Of a stretch of 43,677 bases of DNA, positions 33,501 through 42,226 are shown piece by piece. The notes under the pieces were generated by a model that saw nothing but the letters and a program-made list of their open reading frames with translations, was not told the DNA's origin and did not search any database. Where the stretch lies: contig JANBPT010000330.1 of the NCBI GenBank assembly GCA_027575765.1, positions 1 through 43,677 of the forward strand, written 5' to 3'. The first letter of the stretch is position 1. Each line of letters starts with the position of its first letter. This DNA is from Tieghemiomyces parasiticus (taxonomy: Eukaryota; Kickxellomycota; Dimargaritomycetes; Dimargaritales; Dimargaritaceae). Position numbers and translations under genes: made by a program.

Positions 33501-34430
33501 GACCTCTAGGTCGCCCACAGTGGTAGGGGCCGGCAGATGGGCCGGGTTGAAGGCCGTGGCGGGTAAGGGGGCGTGCGGTCTGGGAGGTGCTGTGAGCTGG
33601 TGGTCGAGTGTGGCTGCTGCCATCGGCGGGTTCGGTGTGATGGGGCGAATCGTGGTCACCTTGGCCGCGGTATAGCAGTCGGGGGCTAGCCCGCGGGAGA
33701 GCCCCGAGCCGGTCAACGAGGTGGGCCCGGGAGTGTCGATCGTGGTGTTGAGGGAGAGGGCTTCGAGGTCCGCTGGTATCCAGTGGTCGCTGTGCTCGAA
33801 GGAAGTCATCAGCGGCGAAATGGATGGAATTGTGATCTGAGATAGACTGAAAGGTTCGACGGAGGATCGGGCAGAGATGGAGAGGGGCTGGGAAGACCTC
33901 GGGTCTGAGGGGTCACCATCGTCATGGGTCGCCTCGGACACGGAGACGGTGCCGGCCAATTGGTCGTCCAAATGGTCGAAGACGTGGGCCTCGTCGATCC
34001 GGCCGACGGCCAGGCGCATCAGGTCGTGGGCCGCGTTAGGGGAAAAGTGGAGACTGTCCTCCTGCGGGCAGTAGGTTATGCCGGCGCGGCGGCCGTCAGA
34101 GACTGAGGCGATGGTGGTTAGCACGTGGCCGTGTTCGGTAGACCGGGCGGATGGGTCACCGCGAGTTTGCAGGTACCAATGTGCCTCGTCAAGCAAAGAC
34201 GGCGTAACCACGTTGGGTTGGAAGTCAGCCAGGACGAAAGGTGCTGGGTCCTGTAAGATCCGCTTGAGGACCCGGATAATGCGGAGGACAGAGGGGAGGT
34301 CGCTGACAGTAACACAGAGCACGCGTCCGTGATAGTCCGAGAGGATAATGAGCCAGCAGTCGACGGAGCTGCTGGGGAAGGGTGCTGATGCGATGCAGGT
34401 GGACGACCTGGGCAATGGTAATGGATTTCT
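30543..34430 (-). CDS. Ras guanine nucleotide exchange factor, Cdc25 type (main exon)
   Basis: Catalyses GDP release from a Ras-family GTPase, probably at the plasma membrane. From the C-terminus, the Cdc25 catalytic domain covers about the last 340 residues: DPEAVARQLTYVEGRLF, FEHFNYISAWVASKIL, a leucine/asparagine-rich helix LLVLHNFNTLMAVMAGL, RLHRTF, IPFMGCALRDLVVIDE, and FIGDIILLFRKLQRNY. The RasGEF-N (REM) domain is recognisable about 590 residues earlier (LLDRLVGPGVYSDIRFINIFLLTYQRFTS). A Ser/Pro-rich linker joins them. No SH3 domain is visible. The frame is open back to about 34430 but has no ATG until codon 134, so translation must begin in an upstream exon (see 34613-34678). The best model gives about 1317 residues. 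A fungal genome usually has several RasGEFs, so I leave the symbol blank. Confidence 0.92.
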   Translation of the reverse strand, partial: RNPLPLPRSSTCIASAPFPSSSVDCWLIILSDYHGRVLCVTVSDLPSVLRIIRVLKRILQDPAPFVLADFQPNVVTPSLLDEAHWYLQTRGDPSARSTEHGHVLTTIASVSDGRRAGITYCPQEDSLHFSPNAAHDLMRLAVGRIDEAHVFDHLDDQLAGTVSVSEATHDDGDPSDPRSSQPLSISARSSVEPFSLSQITIPSISPLMTSFEHSDHWIPADLEALSLNTTIDTPGPTSLTGSGLSRGLAPDCYTAAKVTTIRPITPNPPMAAATLDHQLTAPPRPHAPLPATAFNPAHLPAPTTVGDLEVQFPLGFLNQRSIERPMTEYRAWMCANHEQLPTLPGAGQMPPVASSGLAHPLVSQVKVAPTGVAVALPNLLDRLVGPGVYSDIRFINIFLLTYQRFTSPRRLLVALLQRFLVAGELNTKPSLSAQLRICYVLGLWATDYWVDFTGAEVRFLDGAGRRVSSDSRCSARQRTDSLDLDAVDFGSDLRPLVHALVKAPGMAPGLRLACRKLAEILFADSPALKEDDPPLPLTVLLDAYAARASRPSSAWVPSVESETMSRCSSAEVFLSVEDFHGLSAHSSPTAMILDNTAAALAWRRSNGDGEYDGDEDGVESNESTVGAPTAVPSTSFPRRSDQSAASVRTIVSREQILAATMAKLTQAAPSTASLAARRGQTGFTLAVPPPPAFTDPDPAASPPYSAFRTARAFTPGPYLLSPPPPTTPFFDAPTSPRSVSYHADMYPSRPSYASDWTDMNADLAELSQYEATGGNATANHPEPHKLSKTQRFTQFTLGRFPRSSRPVVPPSATMVPHPSSTLGDFFSRFSRKHSHAFHSEPTSQPLSTSSSQEDHFVRDHHANEPVDNPFPVEPEIHAATSTGEGKRMAHLAKTLRLKKTSLHLPRASLSAATHRRQNTQATPAANTTPPTPVAGPRPLSAVVEQKLHHLRSLPPHVFQLTDPEAVARQLTYVEGRLFLDVDPRHLLRYIWKPPGPVATTVDTTTLTSTLGGDHPGHCGAAAATGNPRKDKRQFYRSVAPAFEHFNYISAWVASKILSQSCHSERAKLVRYFLDVAEALLVLHNFNTLMAVMAGLKSHAVYRLHRTFDLVHQDPADVARLERLHHITSPERHYLGYHEQLQRAALPCIPFMGCALRDLVVIDESLLERRRSGRHLSPSTVTATMPTAPDQASVGDVKKSYWVPPSSSMSSSSASSSASASRPTDADSPRQQPELFWRKFEFIGDIILLFRKLQRNYAAECQIQPDDALIELLMSQPCLDEEELHALSIHREPRQT

Positions 34431-34612
34431 CTGCGAAGAGGAGAGATGGAGAGCAGGGGGCGCAGTCGGCGAAGGGGTTCGGGGTGGAGTTATTGTAAGG
34501 GTTCAATCGCCAGGTACGTCAGGCCGGGAAGAGCAAATAGGTGTATGCTTCGAAGGAACCGTTAATAAAAGCTAGACGAGGCGGAAGACCAGGGAGGGCA
34601 GCGAGCACTCAC

Positions 34613-34678
34613 ACGAGTGGCAGCGAGAGTCGAGGAAGAGGCGATGAGAAGGCACAAGCTAGAAAGAATGACAAGCAT
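34613..34678 (-). CDS. Putative first coding exon of the RasGEF
   Basis: The ATG at 34678 opens 22 codons ending exactly at a GTGAGT donor (34612-34607). Joining to the acceptor CTCTTCGCAG, ending at 34431, keeps the RasGEF frame. The intron would be 182 bases, with an ATTAAC branch-like motif rather far (about 125 bases) from the acceptor. A TATA box on the same strand lies about 120 bases upstream. The encoded residues (MLVILSSLCLLIASSSTLAATR) resemble a signal peptide, which is unexpected for a cytosolic RasGEF. Another splice choice or a downstream start (Met 134 of the main frame) cannot be excluded. Confidence 0.35.
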
Positions 34679-34795
34679 ATAGAGAAAAGGTGGAACAAAG
34701 GTTGGGAAGTGGAGCCAAAAAGGGGGAGGGGAGGGGGGAGGAGGATGGGTTTATTTAATGTGCCTTGTGTGTGACACTCGACATAGCGGCAGCTA

Positions 34796-34803
34796 TTTTT
34801 ATA
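34796..34803 (-). promoter_or_regulatory. TATA box of the RasGEF gene
   Basis: On the minus strand the sequence reads TTATAAAAATAG. It is followed downstream by a pyrimidine-rich stretch (34715-34740) and the candidate start at 34678. Spacing suits a short 5' leader. Confidence 0.45.
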
Positions 34804-35170
34804 AGGTGTTCCCTGGGGGGAGGGCTGGAGAGGAAGTAGATAATGGGTCGGTGTCCCCCCTCTAGTGGGGACTCCGCCGTAATTGACCACCGACAACCGT
34901 TCAATATAGGGCCGGTCGGCCTTCCAGCTCGCTCTTTTCCCCTTATCTTTACTCTTTTTTTGTTGGGGCTCTCCCCCTCGATAATAAAGCAGCAAGCTCA
35001 ATCTCTAATCAAGCCTCCTCGGGATATCCTTCCGTATATTGCGAGACGTTTGCGTAGGCTCTGCAGTCTATCCATCCTACCGCTACGCCGCATATCTCTC
35101 CCATTCATTACCTCCGCTCCCGTTTATTCCCGCTATTTCTTCCCTCAGCGCAATACCATCCCCCCTTTGG
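34804..35170. other. Spacer upstream of the RasGEF
   Basis: No gene is supported. It is pyrimidine-rich on the plus strand towards 35150, just before the decayed coding relic begins. Confidence 0.4.
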
Positions 35171-36360
35171 CTGGGGGATTTTCGGATGCCCATTTTGGGC
35201 AGATCCAGGAAATGACTATGCATACAATGCATGCGGGACAAACCCCCTGGGGCCCTCCACCAACAGAATCTTGCTTCATACCCGAAGCTGGCACCTCATC
35301 AGCCGCAGCATCCGGCGGCAACTGACGTTTCCTGAGGGTACAATACCCTCCCAAATAATGGCAGCCTTATGAATCTCAGATCGGGAGGCCCATCAAAAAC
35401 GACGGGCTGCCCAATGTTTGGCTGAATATGATGACCCCATAGAGCCTGCACTGCTAGCAATACTAGTGGGGCCTAATGCTCCAATTCAGCAATGTCCTAG
35501 GTGTATGGCTGGTGGGTTGAGCGCCCGTCAGTTACAGCTCCTCCCAGGACCTGGCCAAACCACGTCCCAGAGCGCTACAACCTAAGTGGAATGATTAGTG
35601 CCATCTTCGTGCTCCAGTCCGCGCCCCAGATCCATGGGCAGCTCTACAATCAACACATGGCTAACCTACAGATTGAGGAAGCCTGGCGTGGGTATCAAAC
35701 CATTGTGAGCTGCCTTACCTCTTTGGTTCAGGGCGTCCAGGGGTTAAAGGCCGCTGGTTACCCCGCAACTGAAGGTCCCATTTCTGTAGCCCAGTTGGAA
35801 GTGATCAGCCAGGTCCTGGAGAGGCCTCTTGGTACCCATATGACCTACATAACTGCCCAGCAACTTCTCGGGTCCCCAGGACTTGCTGAGCACCAGTTGC
35901 ATGAAAACAGTGTCCTATGGTCTTCCTGTGCTTCATTCCTCTGTAATTGCATTGCGCAGGTCCACCACCGACAACTCCATTCCCAATGGTACACACCAAC
36001 CACCCCATTCACAGGGAAGGCCAGTAAGACCACACACAGTGGCAGCCCCAAGGTTGAACCTGGGCCCTCCTGTTGACTTCAAATGGAATTGGTTGCAAGC
36101 AGCTACATAACCTTACCTAGACCGCACTGATCATACAAGCGAATGGGACTTTGGATTCCAGACATACCTCGGGGACAAGTGGGCCCACACCCTGAGAGTA
36201 CCCACCAAGGGAGGTGCCACCCTGACAGACTAAGTGTTGGACCTGATGATGGCCCAGTTTGCAGGCAATGCATAGAAAGCATATGTGGTGAAATACCGCG
36301 GCATGAAGTACTTACCATCCATCCGGAGTGGGCGTACCCTATCACGGCATGTTTCTTGCA
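35171..36360 (+). pseudogene. Decayed plus-strand coding relic, probably from a mobile element
   Basis: Protein-like frames follow one another with frame changes and stops. At about 35175-35325 there is a proline-rich frame (QTPWGPPPTESCFIPEAG) ending in TGA. At 35376-35585 another frame has REAHQKRRAAQCLAEYDDP and ends in TAA. From about 35565 to 36076 a third frame has SGMISAIFVLQSAPQIHGQ and QIEEAWRGYQTIV. At about 36056-36360 the second frame returns with three in-frame stops (HTSEWDFGFQTYLGDKWAH, KGGATLTD, KYRGMKYLPSIRSG). A Pro-rich N-terminus followed by a helical, Gln/Leu-rich middle resembles a Gag-like capsid protein. I see no reverse transcriptase or integrase nearby and no terminal repeats. 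The decay is clear; the family is inferred. Confidence 0.5.
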
Positions 36361-36883
36361 AACACCCACCAACCAACTCCCGAATTTGACTTACGTTATA
36401 CCTATCTACTTCTCACGGCCGCCAAGCTTATCCTCCACCCTGTTGTCACGGGCTAGGTATCCTCCAGGCTTTTGTGCGTGACTCATAGCGCCTGACCATA
36501 ACCCTCCTCATGGAACCAACCACTTAATGTATATGTGTATATACTTGACGCAGCATGAATAAAGGATATGCCCCACCTGGTTTGATCTTCAACCCAATAA
36601 CTTCCCCTATTTTCCCCTACGTAATGCATCGCTTGTAGCGTCATTAGAAACCCTCTCAACTAGTCGTTATTTCGATAATTACTACGCTCCAAAAACCTAT
36701 ACCATCATCTATAACTTATACCTAAGAAAAACCTATAAACATTACCTACACCTTTTATTGTTATCGCTTCTACTTAGAACCTTACCCCAATTTCTTACTT
36801 ATTATTTGCCATCGCTATTAAAAACCCACGAAAAACCCACAAGTACTGAACTGATTATTTTTCCCTTTTTTTATTTCCAACAT
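36361..36883. other. AT-rich spacer with a candidate promoter
   Basis: No gene is visible. TATAAA at 36734-36739 is followed by a T/C-rich tract (36857-36878) directly before the small open frame at 36884. A possible AATAAA lies at about 36557. Confidence 0.4.
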
Positions 36884-37060
36884 ATGACCACCGCCACTAT
36901 GAGCAACACCTGTCCCGAAATGACCACTAATGGTGATGCCGCCGACCTCCTCTTTAACCCGATTACTGCACTTGCACCTCCCAAGTTGTGGCAAGTCAAC
37001 GACGGAGAAGCGAACACACATCTCCTCGTGAACGGGTATACTGGGGACTCTTACCCTTAA
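36884..37060 (+). CDS. Possible 58-residue protein or first exon, unknown function
   Basis: An ATG-started frame (MTTATMSNTCPEMTTNGDAA...) with C-ending codons similar to the confident genes, in otherwise AT-rich DNA. It is preceded by a pyrimidine tract and by TATAAA about 150 bases upstream. The peptide is hydrophilic and acidic, with no signal peptide or membrane segment. GTATAC near its end (about 37038) could be a splice donor with an acceptor in the pyrimidine-rich region after 37060, so it may be only a first exon. I recognise no family. Confidence 0.35.
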   Translation: MTTATMSNTCPEMTTNGDAADLLFNPITALAPPKLWQVNDGEANTHLLVNGYTGDSYP

Positions 37061-37242
37061 CCGGCTCTCTTCCCTCTCTTCATTTGTCGTTGAACTTATG
37101 TCCCGCTACTCTTTCTAGGCTGAGGCTTGCCATATTCCAGGCCTCTTGTCTACACCTCCTATCCCAACGCCCCTACCATTCGGTCATCATTTCTTTATTT
37201 AACGTATTCCGACCTATTCGACACAATAGACAAACTGTATAC

Positions 37243-37273
<31 letters not shown>
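37243..37273 (+). repeat. GA dinucleotide microsatellite
   Basis: Twelve and a half perfect GA units at 37243-37267, followed by a slightly degenerate GGAGAGA extension. It is in non-coding DNA. Confidence 0.95.
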
Positions 37274-37274
<1 letters not shown>

Positions 37275-39586
37275 ACGGGTGAATGGAGTCATTTAGCAAC
37301 AAAGTCGTAGTGATGAGCGGCTTCAAAAAGCGGAAAGGACAGCCACATCAAAGTGCGAGCGACAATACACCGGTGATTTTTCATGGTAATATACGCGCAC
37401 AGTCCGTACAAGTACAGCGGCGACGGCTTGTTTATGGGAGCCGCTGAGGGCTCTCACTCCTAAAATTAAGTATAGCTTGAAAGTAGCAGTGTGGGGGAGA
37501 ATGAATCTCTCTCCAAGCAGGGCCAACTGGTGACTGTGAAGGCGGACATAGGACGAAATAGGCAAGCTGGAAGCGCCTCAGGTCAGTAATGGCAAGCTGG
37601 TTCGAGAATGTGGAGGATAGTGCTGGCCGGGGTGGATGTGGGGAAAAGCGGAGGGGGTGAGGCAAAGAGCCACGGGGACCCGGCAGATGGGCCGTCCGAA
37701 GGTCCCCACCTGTCCATCCCATTGGCCAGCCATAGGGTAGCCGGACCAGTGGATGGGCCCAGGGGTGTCGGCCCAATGCCGAGGGAAGGAGGAGTCAGTA
37801 TGTTTAACGTCGTGTAAGACGTTGCGACTCTCATATGCGTGTAGCAAGACCGTCTTACATCCAGCTTGTAATTATTATAATAATAAAACTCCGGTGCGGA
37901 GAAAACGCGTTTCGGATGGCTATGGGGTGGGAGATATCCCCGAATCGGTGTGTGAGGAGGTAGGGAGGGTAGGAGATGTGTAGTGGTGGTAGGGAAGCGG
38001 GGGTGGCCCATCAGGTGAGGAATTGGGGTTGCCTGTTGAGGCAGCGCGCCCAACCGCGGTGGACTGCGAAGGTGAGAATGTGGCGGTGGCGGTAGGAGGT
38101 AGGAGGGAGGGGAGTCCGAGGTCGTCGGGAAGGCCAGGGTGGTAGCTGAAACTAGGGAGGGGCGGCCTGCGGCGTTAGTAGGGAGTTTGCAGGCCAGGTT
38201 GCAGCCTTGGCCGGCATGGAGTTGGGTGAGGCGTGTCTGGCATCGGGCGCACTGTCGGTGTGGGCAATGGTGGGGGGGGGGTCAGGGAGAGCAAGTTGCC
38301 TTGCAGGAAGAAGGGGGCTATTATTTAAGGGTCCAGCAGTTTTAGCTTGTCTGAAGTCGAAGCAACTATGGGAGTCGCAGGTTATTAAACGCATCCCCTA
38401 CAGGGGGCCGGGTAACTAAGGGTTAGAGCGCACTCCCAAACCAGTTTACTATCGAGATGAGTTGGAGCTATCAGTTCAAACTGGACTACTGGTAACTATA
38501 TGCATACCTATCCGCGTATGTAGGCCAGGCATTACGTTGAAGCACTCCGGCCGGAGATGGTACGGCGAATCACTCCATACCCAGTATGGACGGCATGCAT
38601 AAAAATGCCCTAATGAGCATACATGTTACCTCATTGGTCTTGAAAAAATACTGGGCGGGGTATGACTTGCAGGGTGGCATAATGTCGGTTGGGGCGGCCA
38701 AGTCGAACTGTCCTCGCGGCCAATTCTTTTGTCATTGGTGATAGCATCGATAGGGACGGCGAGTGTGACGCCGTTGAGCGTGGCGTATTTCTTTCAGTAT
38801 ATCCAACTCCACTTTACCTAAATCGACTGCAGTACATTTCTACGTCCAAGGAGGGTACGAGGGGGATGTGGCGTTGACATAATGCATGGTGGCCGCCACC
38901 AAGACGGATATCTATCGGGTAAACCAGTCCCCGGTAGTATTCTGGGCATTGCTCCCATGTTCTATGATATATCACATAGCTATTAGCGTCCTAGCCAATA
39001 CAGCGCGCGTCGAAACCGCATGTAAGACATAAACGAGTGGGCAAGGGCGGCACGGAGGGGTAGTTGCTGAGGTGATACAGCGAGTTCAATGTTCTTGGTG
39101 ACATGGGCCTGGTTTACCGGCTGCAAGGATCCTCTTAGCTGCCAAATCTTAATGATTAAGTGATAGGCCCGAGTGGACAGAATCCAAAAGCGTTGGAAAG
39201 CTAAAGTGACCGAGGCGCGTACAACGGCCATCCCAGCTGAGGGATATCAGGCCGTTTGGACCACGGAAGGGTAACGCTAGGGAGACTTAGGACCATACCC
39301 TCTATCTCCACCCCCTCGGTGACCGCAGTCAGTTGCGCCATTGCAACTGTGTGACACCTGCCTAGTCCAAGGGCCCTTCCCACCCTCAGCTACTTGCGCG
39401 GCTTTCACATTTAATTAGCATTCCAACCCAACCCGGCATTCCCTTGTTCTGGTCTCTACAGAAGCAACACCTCGGTTGCAGGGCTTCGTACGCCTGTTTC
39501 CCTCATTTCAACCCTCCTCGCCCTTTTCAATGCCCCAATTACCCTAACGACGTGTTGGCCACCCCGGTTCTTTATTTTCTCTACCC
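37274..39586. other. Spacer upstream of the transcription factor
   Basis: No gene is supported; open frames are short and chance-like. The DNA is purine-rich on the plus strand from about 37600 to 38300 and includes 10 G at 38272-38281. The last 150 bases before 39587 are pyrimidine-rich, as in the leaders of the other genes. Confidence 0.5.
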
Positions 39587-42226
39587 ATGCCGCCTACGTC
39601 TGCTGTCGACGTGGCCGAGCAGGCCCTTCCTGCAGTGCGCACCCTTCCATCGATCATGAGCAGCGGCCGTTCGCGATACTCTTGCCATGCCTGCCGAAAC
39701 CGCAAGGCGAAGTGCGATCGGACTCTCCCGCGGTGCACCAGCTGCGTACAGCGCAATCTCGAGTGTGTGTTTGTCCTGCCGCCGGTCAAGTTACGAAAAG
39801 CACTTGACCAGCAGGGGTTGGGGATTCCGCCCGGGGCGGAGGTGGGACTTCCCCACGCAGTTGCGACCAACTTCCTGACTGCTGTCGATGGCACCTCTAC
39901 TAACGAAAAATGTGGTGGGCCGAATCAAACCTTCGCAAATAAATCCCCTGGCTTTTCGACCTTCTCCGGCCTGGGTATGGCCGATCTAACCCCTTCAGTA
40001 CGGATACTACCGCGGCCCACAGCGAATGGGCAACGTAGCCAGCTGCGGGACGAGAGTAGCGGGATCTCCAATTGTAGTCCTACCATGTCCACGCCGCCCA
40101 CTTTGGCCGCTTTGCAACACAGCTCTAAGCCCAACCCGCTGTTCCTGGCTCCAATCGGCTTCTCTAGTCCTTCCCTAGGACTGGAAGCCTCCTTGGCCAA
40201 CCTGACCACCGAACCTGCCCGAAGTGCGACTGGGCAAATGGCCCCATGTTCCGCGTCCACTCCCCGCTCGGCCGTCTCCGTTGCCGACATCCCTATCTCT
40301 GATATACTGCCTTCCCACGATTTTTTCCTGGACTTGCCTTCCAACCCCACCATGCTCCCCGACGACGTGGTCCAGTTCTTGGACTCCCTCGGCCCCGCCG
40401 AACTGGACATGCTCGCGTCACTAGACTCTCCGGGAACACATACTGCCACTAGCAACAACGGCAGTGAGGAGGTGCTATCCAACTCTACCGGCGGAACGGG
40501 GAGCCCTGTCACCCTCCCGGGTGCATCATCAGACATACTTCAAAAGCCGTCAACTACGGCGGGCAAACCACAGCCCTCCGGACTGGCGGCCTTTTCCCAC
40601 TCGGCGACGTCACCATCTCATCCCACCGAGGGGATGAGCACAGAGGTGACAAGTAACGCCAATAGCATCTACCCATCGCTCTTTACCCCTACCGACCTCC
40701 TTTTTCATTCGGAGGTTTTCAAAACCGCCATGTACTCCTTTTGCCGCCGGACTTACAAATCATACGCCAAACCACTTTACCGGCGCCTTATCTACCGTCT
40801 TGAACACGGCCTGATATCTGAAGAGCTGCAACTCTGCATCGCCTCCAACACACGCTCCATGATTGGCTCCGCAGCGTTCCAGAGCATCCCGCCATTTATG
40901 ATTAAGGCCGTCTACAATGAGCGTCTGCGCGCGATGGTACCTAGTATTCTGGAACGCAACAGCATCGACAGTATCACCGTGATGAACCTACTGGCCACCG
41001 CATTTATGGGGGCAGGGTACTATAGTACGTCCTTTTCCATTCAGGCTGCGGTGACCCGTAAACTGCTCATGTGGCGTGTCCACTTGATTGACCAGCAGCC
41101 CCCGCCCCCGCCGCTTTCTGAAGTCCTCCCGTCCCATGCCAACGACCCTGTCATAGACGCCACCCAAATTACCAACGAGCTCCTCATTGACCATTTACGC
41201 ATGCTGTGGTGGATGACGGTGGTATATGACATGTGTATCTCGCTCGTGTTTGGCCTGCAGCCGTCCTTCGACTTGGACAGCTGCGCCGTCGATTGGCCGA
41301 GCAACCCCACGGAGCTACGCGACAGCCTCACCTCAGCACTGGGCGAAGTCGGCTCCGCGTTTTATACGGACGGAACCTTTCCTACCCTAGTTTTGTCCTC
41401 CGGTATCAAATTACCCCGCGGTAAAGCCCGTATCCCGGTCATGGCCATCTCCCACGACATCGTCGTGGCCCGCCACTACCGTGCCACAGACCCCGTGCGG
41501 TGGCTTGATGAATGGCGCCGTCTCAACAATGAGCTGGCTAGGTGGCGGTCAGAAGTTACCATCTCGTTCGTGTCAACCGCCTGTGAATCAGACTCGGAGC
41601 AGACCCACCCGAAACGCCGGAACCCACACCGGTCTCCGCACAGCGAACTGGCGCACGCGATGAAAAAGTTTCATACCCACAAACTCACCCTGTATCTCTT
41701 ACTGCTTATCTACCACAACCATCTGGACGGGCCACTCGGTGTACAGGTTCAGAGCGGCCCGCCAGTATCTGACCTTCACGGTGACCCCGATGAAGGTCGC
41801 GACGACAACGACTACGGTATCGACACCCGGATGGACCAGGACGACATTGAAGTCCCTGAGGTGGACGGTATCCCACGGCAAGTCGTCCAGGCCGTGATGA
41901 TTGAGTGCCACACCCGTTCCTGGACGGCCGTCCAAGAACTCCACGATATCATAGATTCGTTTAAGGATCTCACGCGGTTTCCACACTACCACCTCCTGCT
42001 TGGCAGCCTGTACAGCTCGGCAGTCATATGCATCCAGATCATCCATGGACGGGGGCTGCTCACGGCTGATGTGTACCGAGCTAGTCACATCCTTCATCGG
42101 TGTAAAGAGCGATTGGTGGAACTCGCCCCACACTATATCGGCAACCTTAAAATCCTACAGGCCATCAGTACGCTAGAGGCACGGCCTCGACGGCATTACT
42201 CCTTGACCCTGGCTCACCTGCTATAG
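39587..42226 (+). CDS. Zn2Cys6 (Gal4-type) fungal transcription factor
   Basis: An 879-residue nuclear regulator. The zinc cluster is canonical, C33-x2-C36-x6-C43-x6-C50-x2-C53-x6-C60, within SCHACRNRKAKCDRTLPRC, and binds DNA through the basic residues between the cysteines. A Ser/Thr/Pro-rich segment (about 70-370) contains an acidic, hydrophobic patch near 246-290 (DILPSHDFFLDLP, VVQFLDSLGPAELDMLASLD) that looks like a transactivation domain. Roughly 378-640 matches the fungal-specific middle homology region, with helices such as ITVMNLLATAFMGAGYYST and LRMLWWMTVVYDMCISLVFG. No intron is needed. The first ATG (39587) is used; Met24 (39656) just before the zinc cluster is an alternative start. 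The target genes cannot be inferred. Confidence 0.93.
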   Translation: MPPTSAVDVAEQALPAVRTLPSIMSSGRSRYSCHACRNRKAKCDRTLPRCTSCVQRNLECVFVLPPVKLRKALDQQGLGIPPGAEVGLPHAVATNFLTAVDGTSTNEKCGGPNQTFANKSPGFSTFSGLGMADLTPSVRILPRPTANGQRSQLRDESSGISNCSPTMSTPPTLAALQHSSKPNPLFLAPIGFSSPSLGLEASLANLTTEPARSATGQMAPCSASTPRSAVSVADIPISDILPSHDFFLDLPSNPTMLPDDVVQFLDSLGPAELDMLASLDSPGTHTATSNNGSEEVLSNSTGGTGSPVTLPGASSDILQKPSTTAGKPQPSGLAAFSHSATSPSHPTEGMSTEVTSNANSIYPSLFTPTDLLFHSEVFKTAMYSFCRRTYKSYAKPLYRRLIYRLEHGLISEELQLCIASNTRSMIGSAAFQSIPPFMIKAVYNERLRAMVPSILERNSIDSITVMNLLATAFMGAGYYSTSFSIQAAVTRKLLMWRVHLIDQQPPPPPLSEVLPSHANDPVIDATQITNELLIDHLRMLWWMTVVYDMCISLVFGLQPSFDLDSCAVDWPSNPTELRDSLTSALGEVGSAFYTDGTFPTLVLSSGIKLPRGKARIPVMAISHDIVVARHYRATDPVRWLDEWRRLNNELARWRSEVTISFVSTACESDSEQTHPKRRNPHRSPHSELAHAMKKFHTHKLTLYLLLLIYHNHLDGPLGVQVQSGPPVSDLHGDPDEGRDDNDYGIDTRMDQDDIEVPEVDGIPRQVVQAVMIECHTRSWTAVQELHDIIDSFKDLTRFPHYHLLLGSLYSSAVICIQIIHGRGLLTADVYRASHILHRCKERLVELAPHYIGNLKILQAISTLEARPRRHYSLTLAHLL

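Noticed and set aside
26088..34678. A functional MSS4-RasGEF signalling cluster
   Set aside because: Both products act at the plasma membrane, but the genes are convergent, 2.2 kb apart and share no visible control element, so adjacency alone is not evidence.
34609..35001. 130-codon minus-strand frame upstream of the RasGEF
   Set aside because: It crosses the TATA box and pyrimidine leader of the RasGEF, starts far upstream and has a low-complexity Pro/Leu/Ser composition. It is better explained as promoter sequence.
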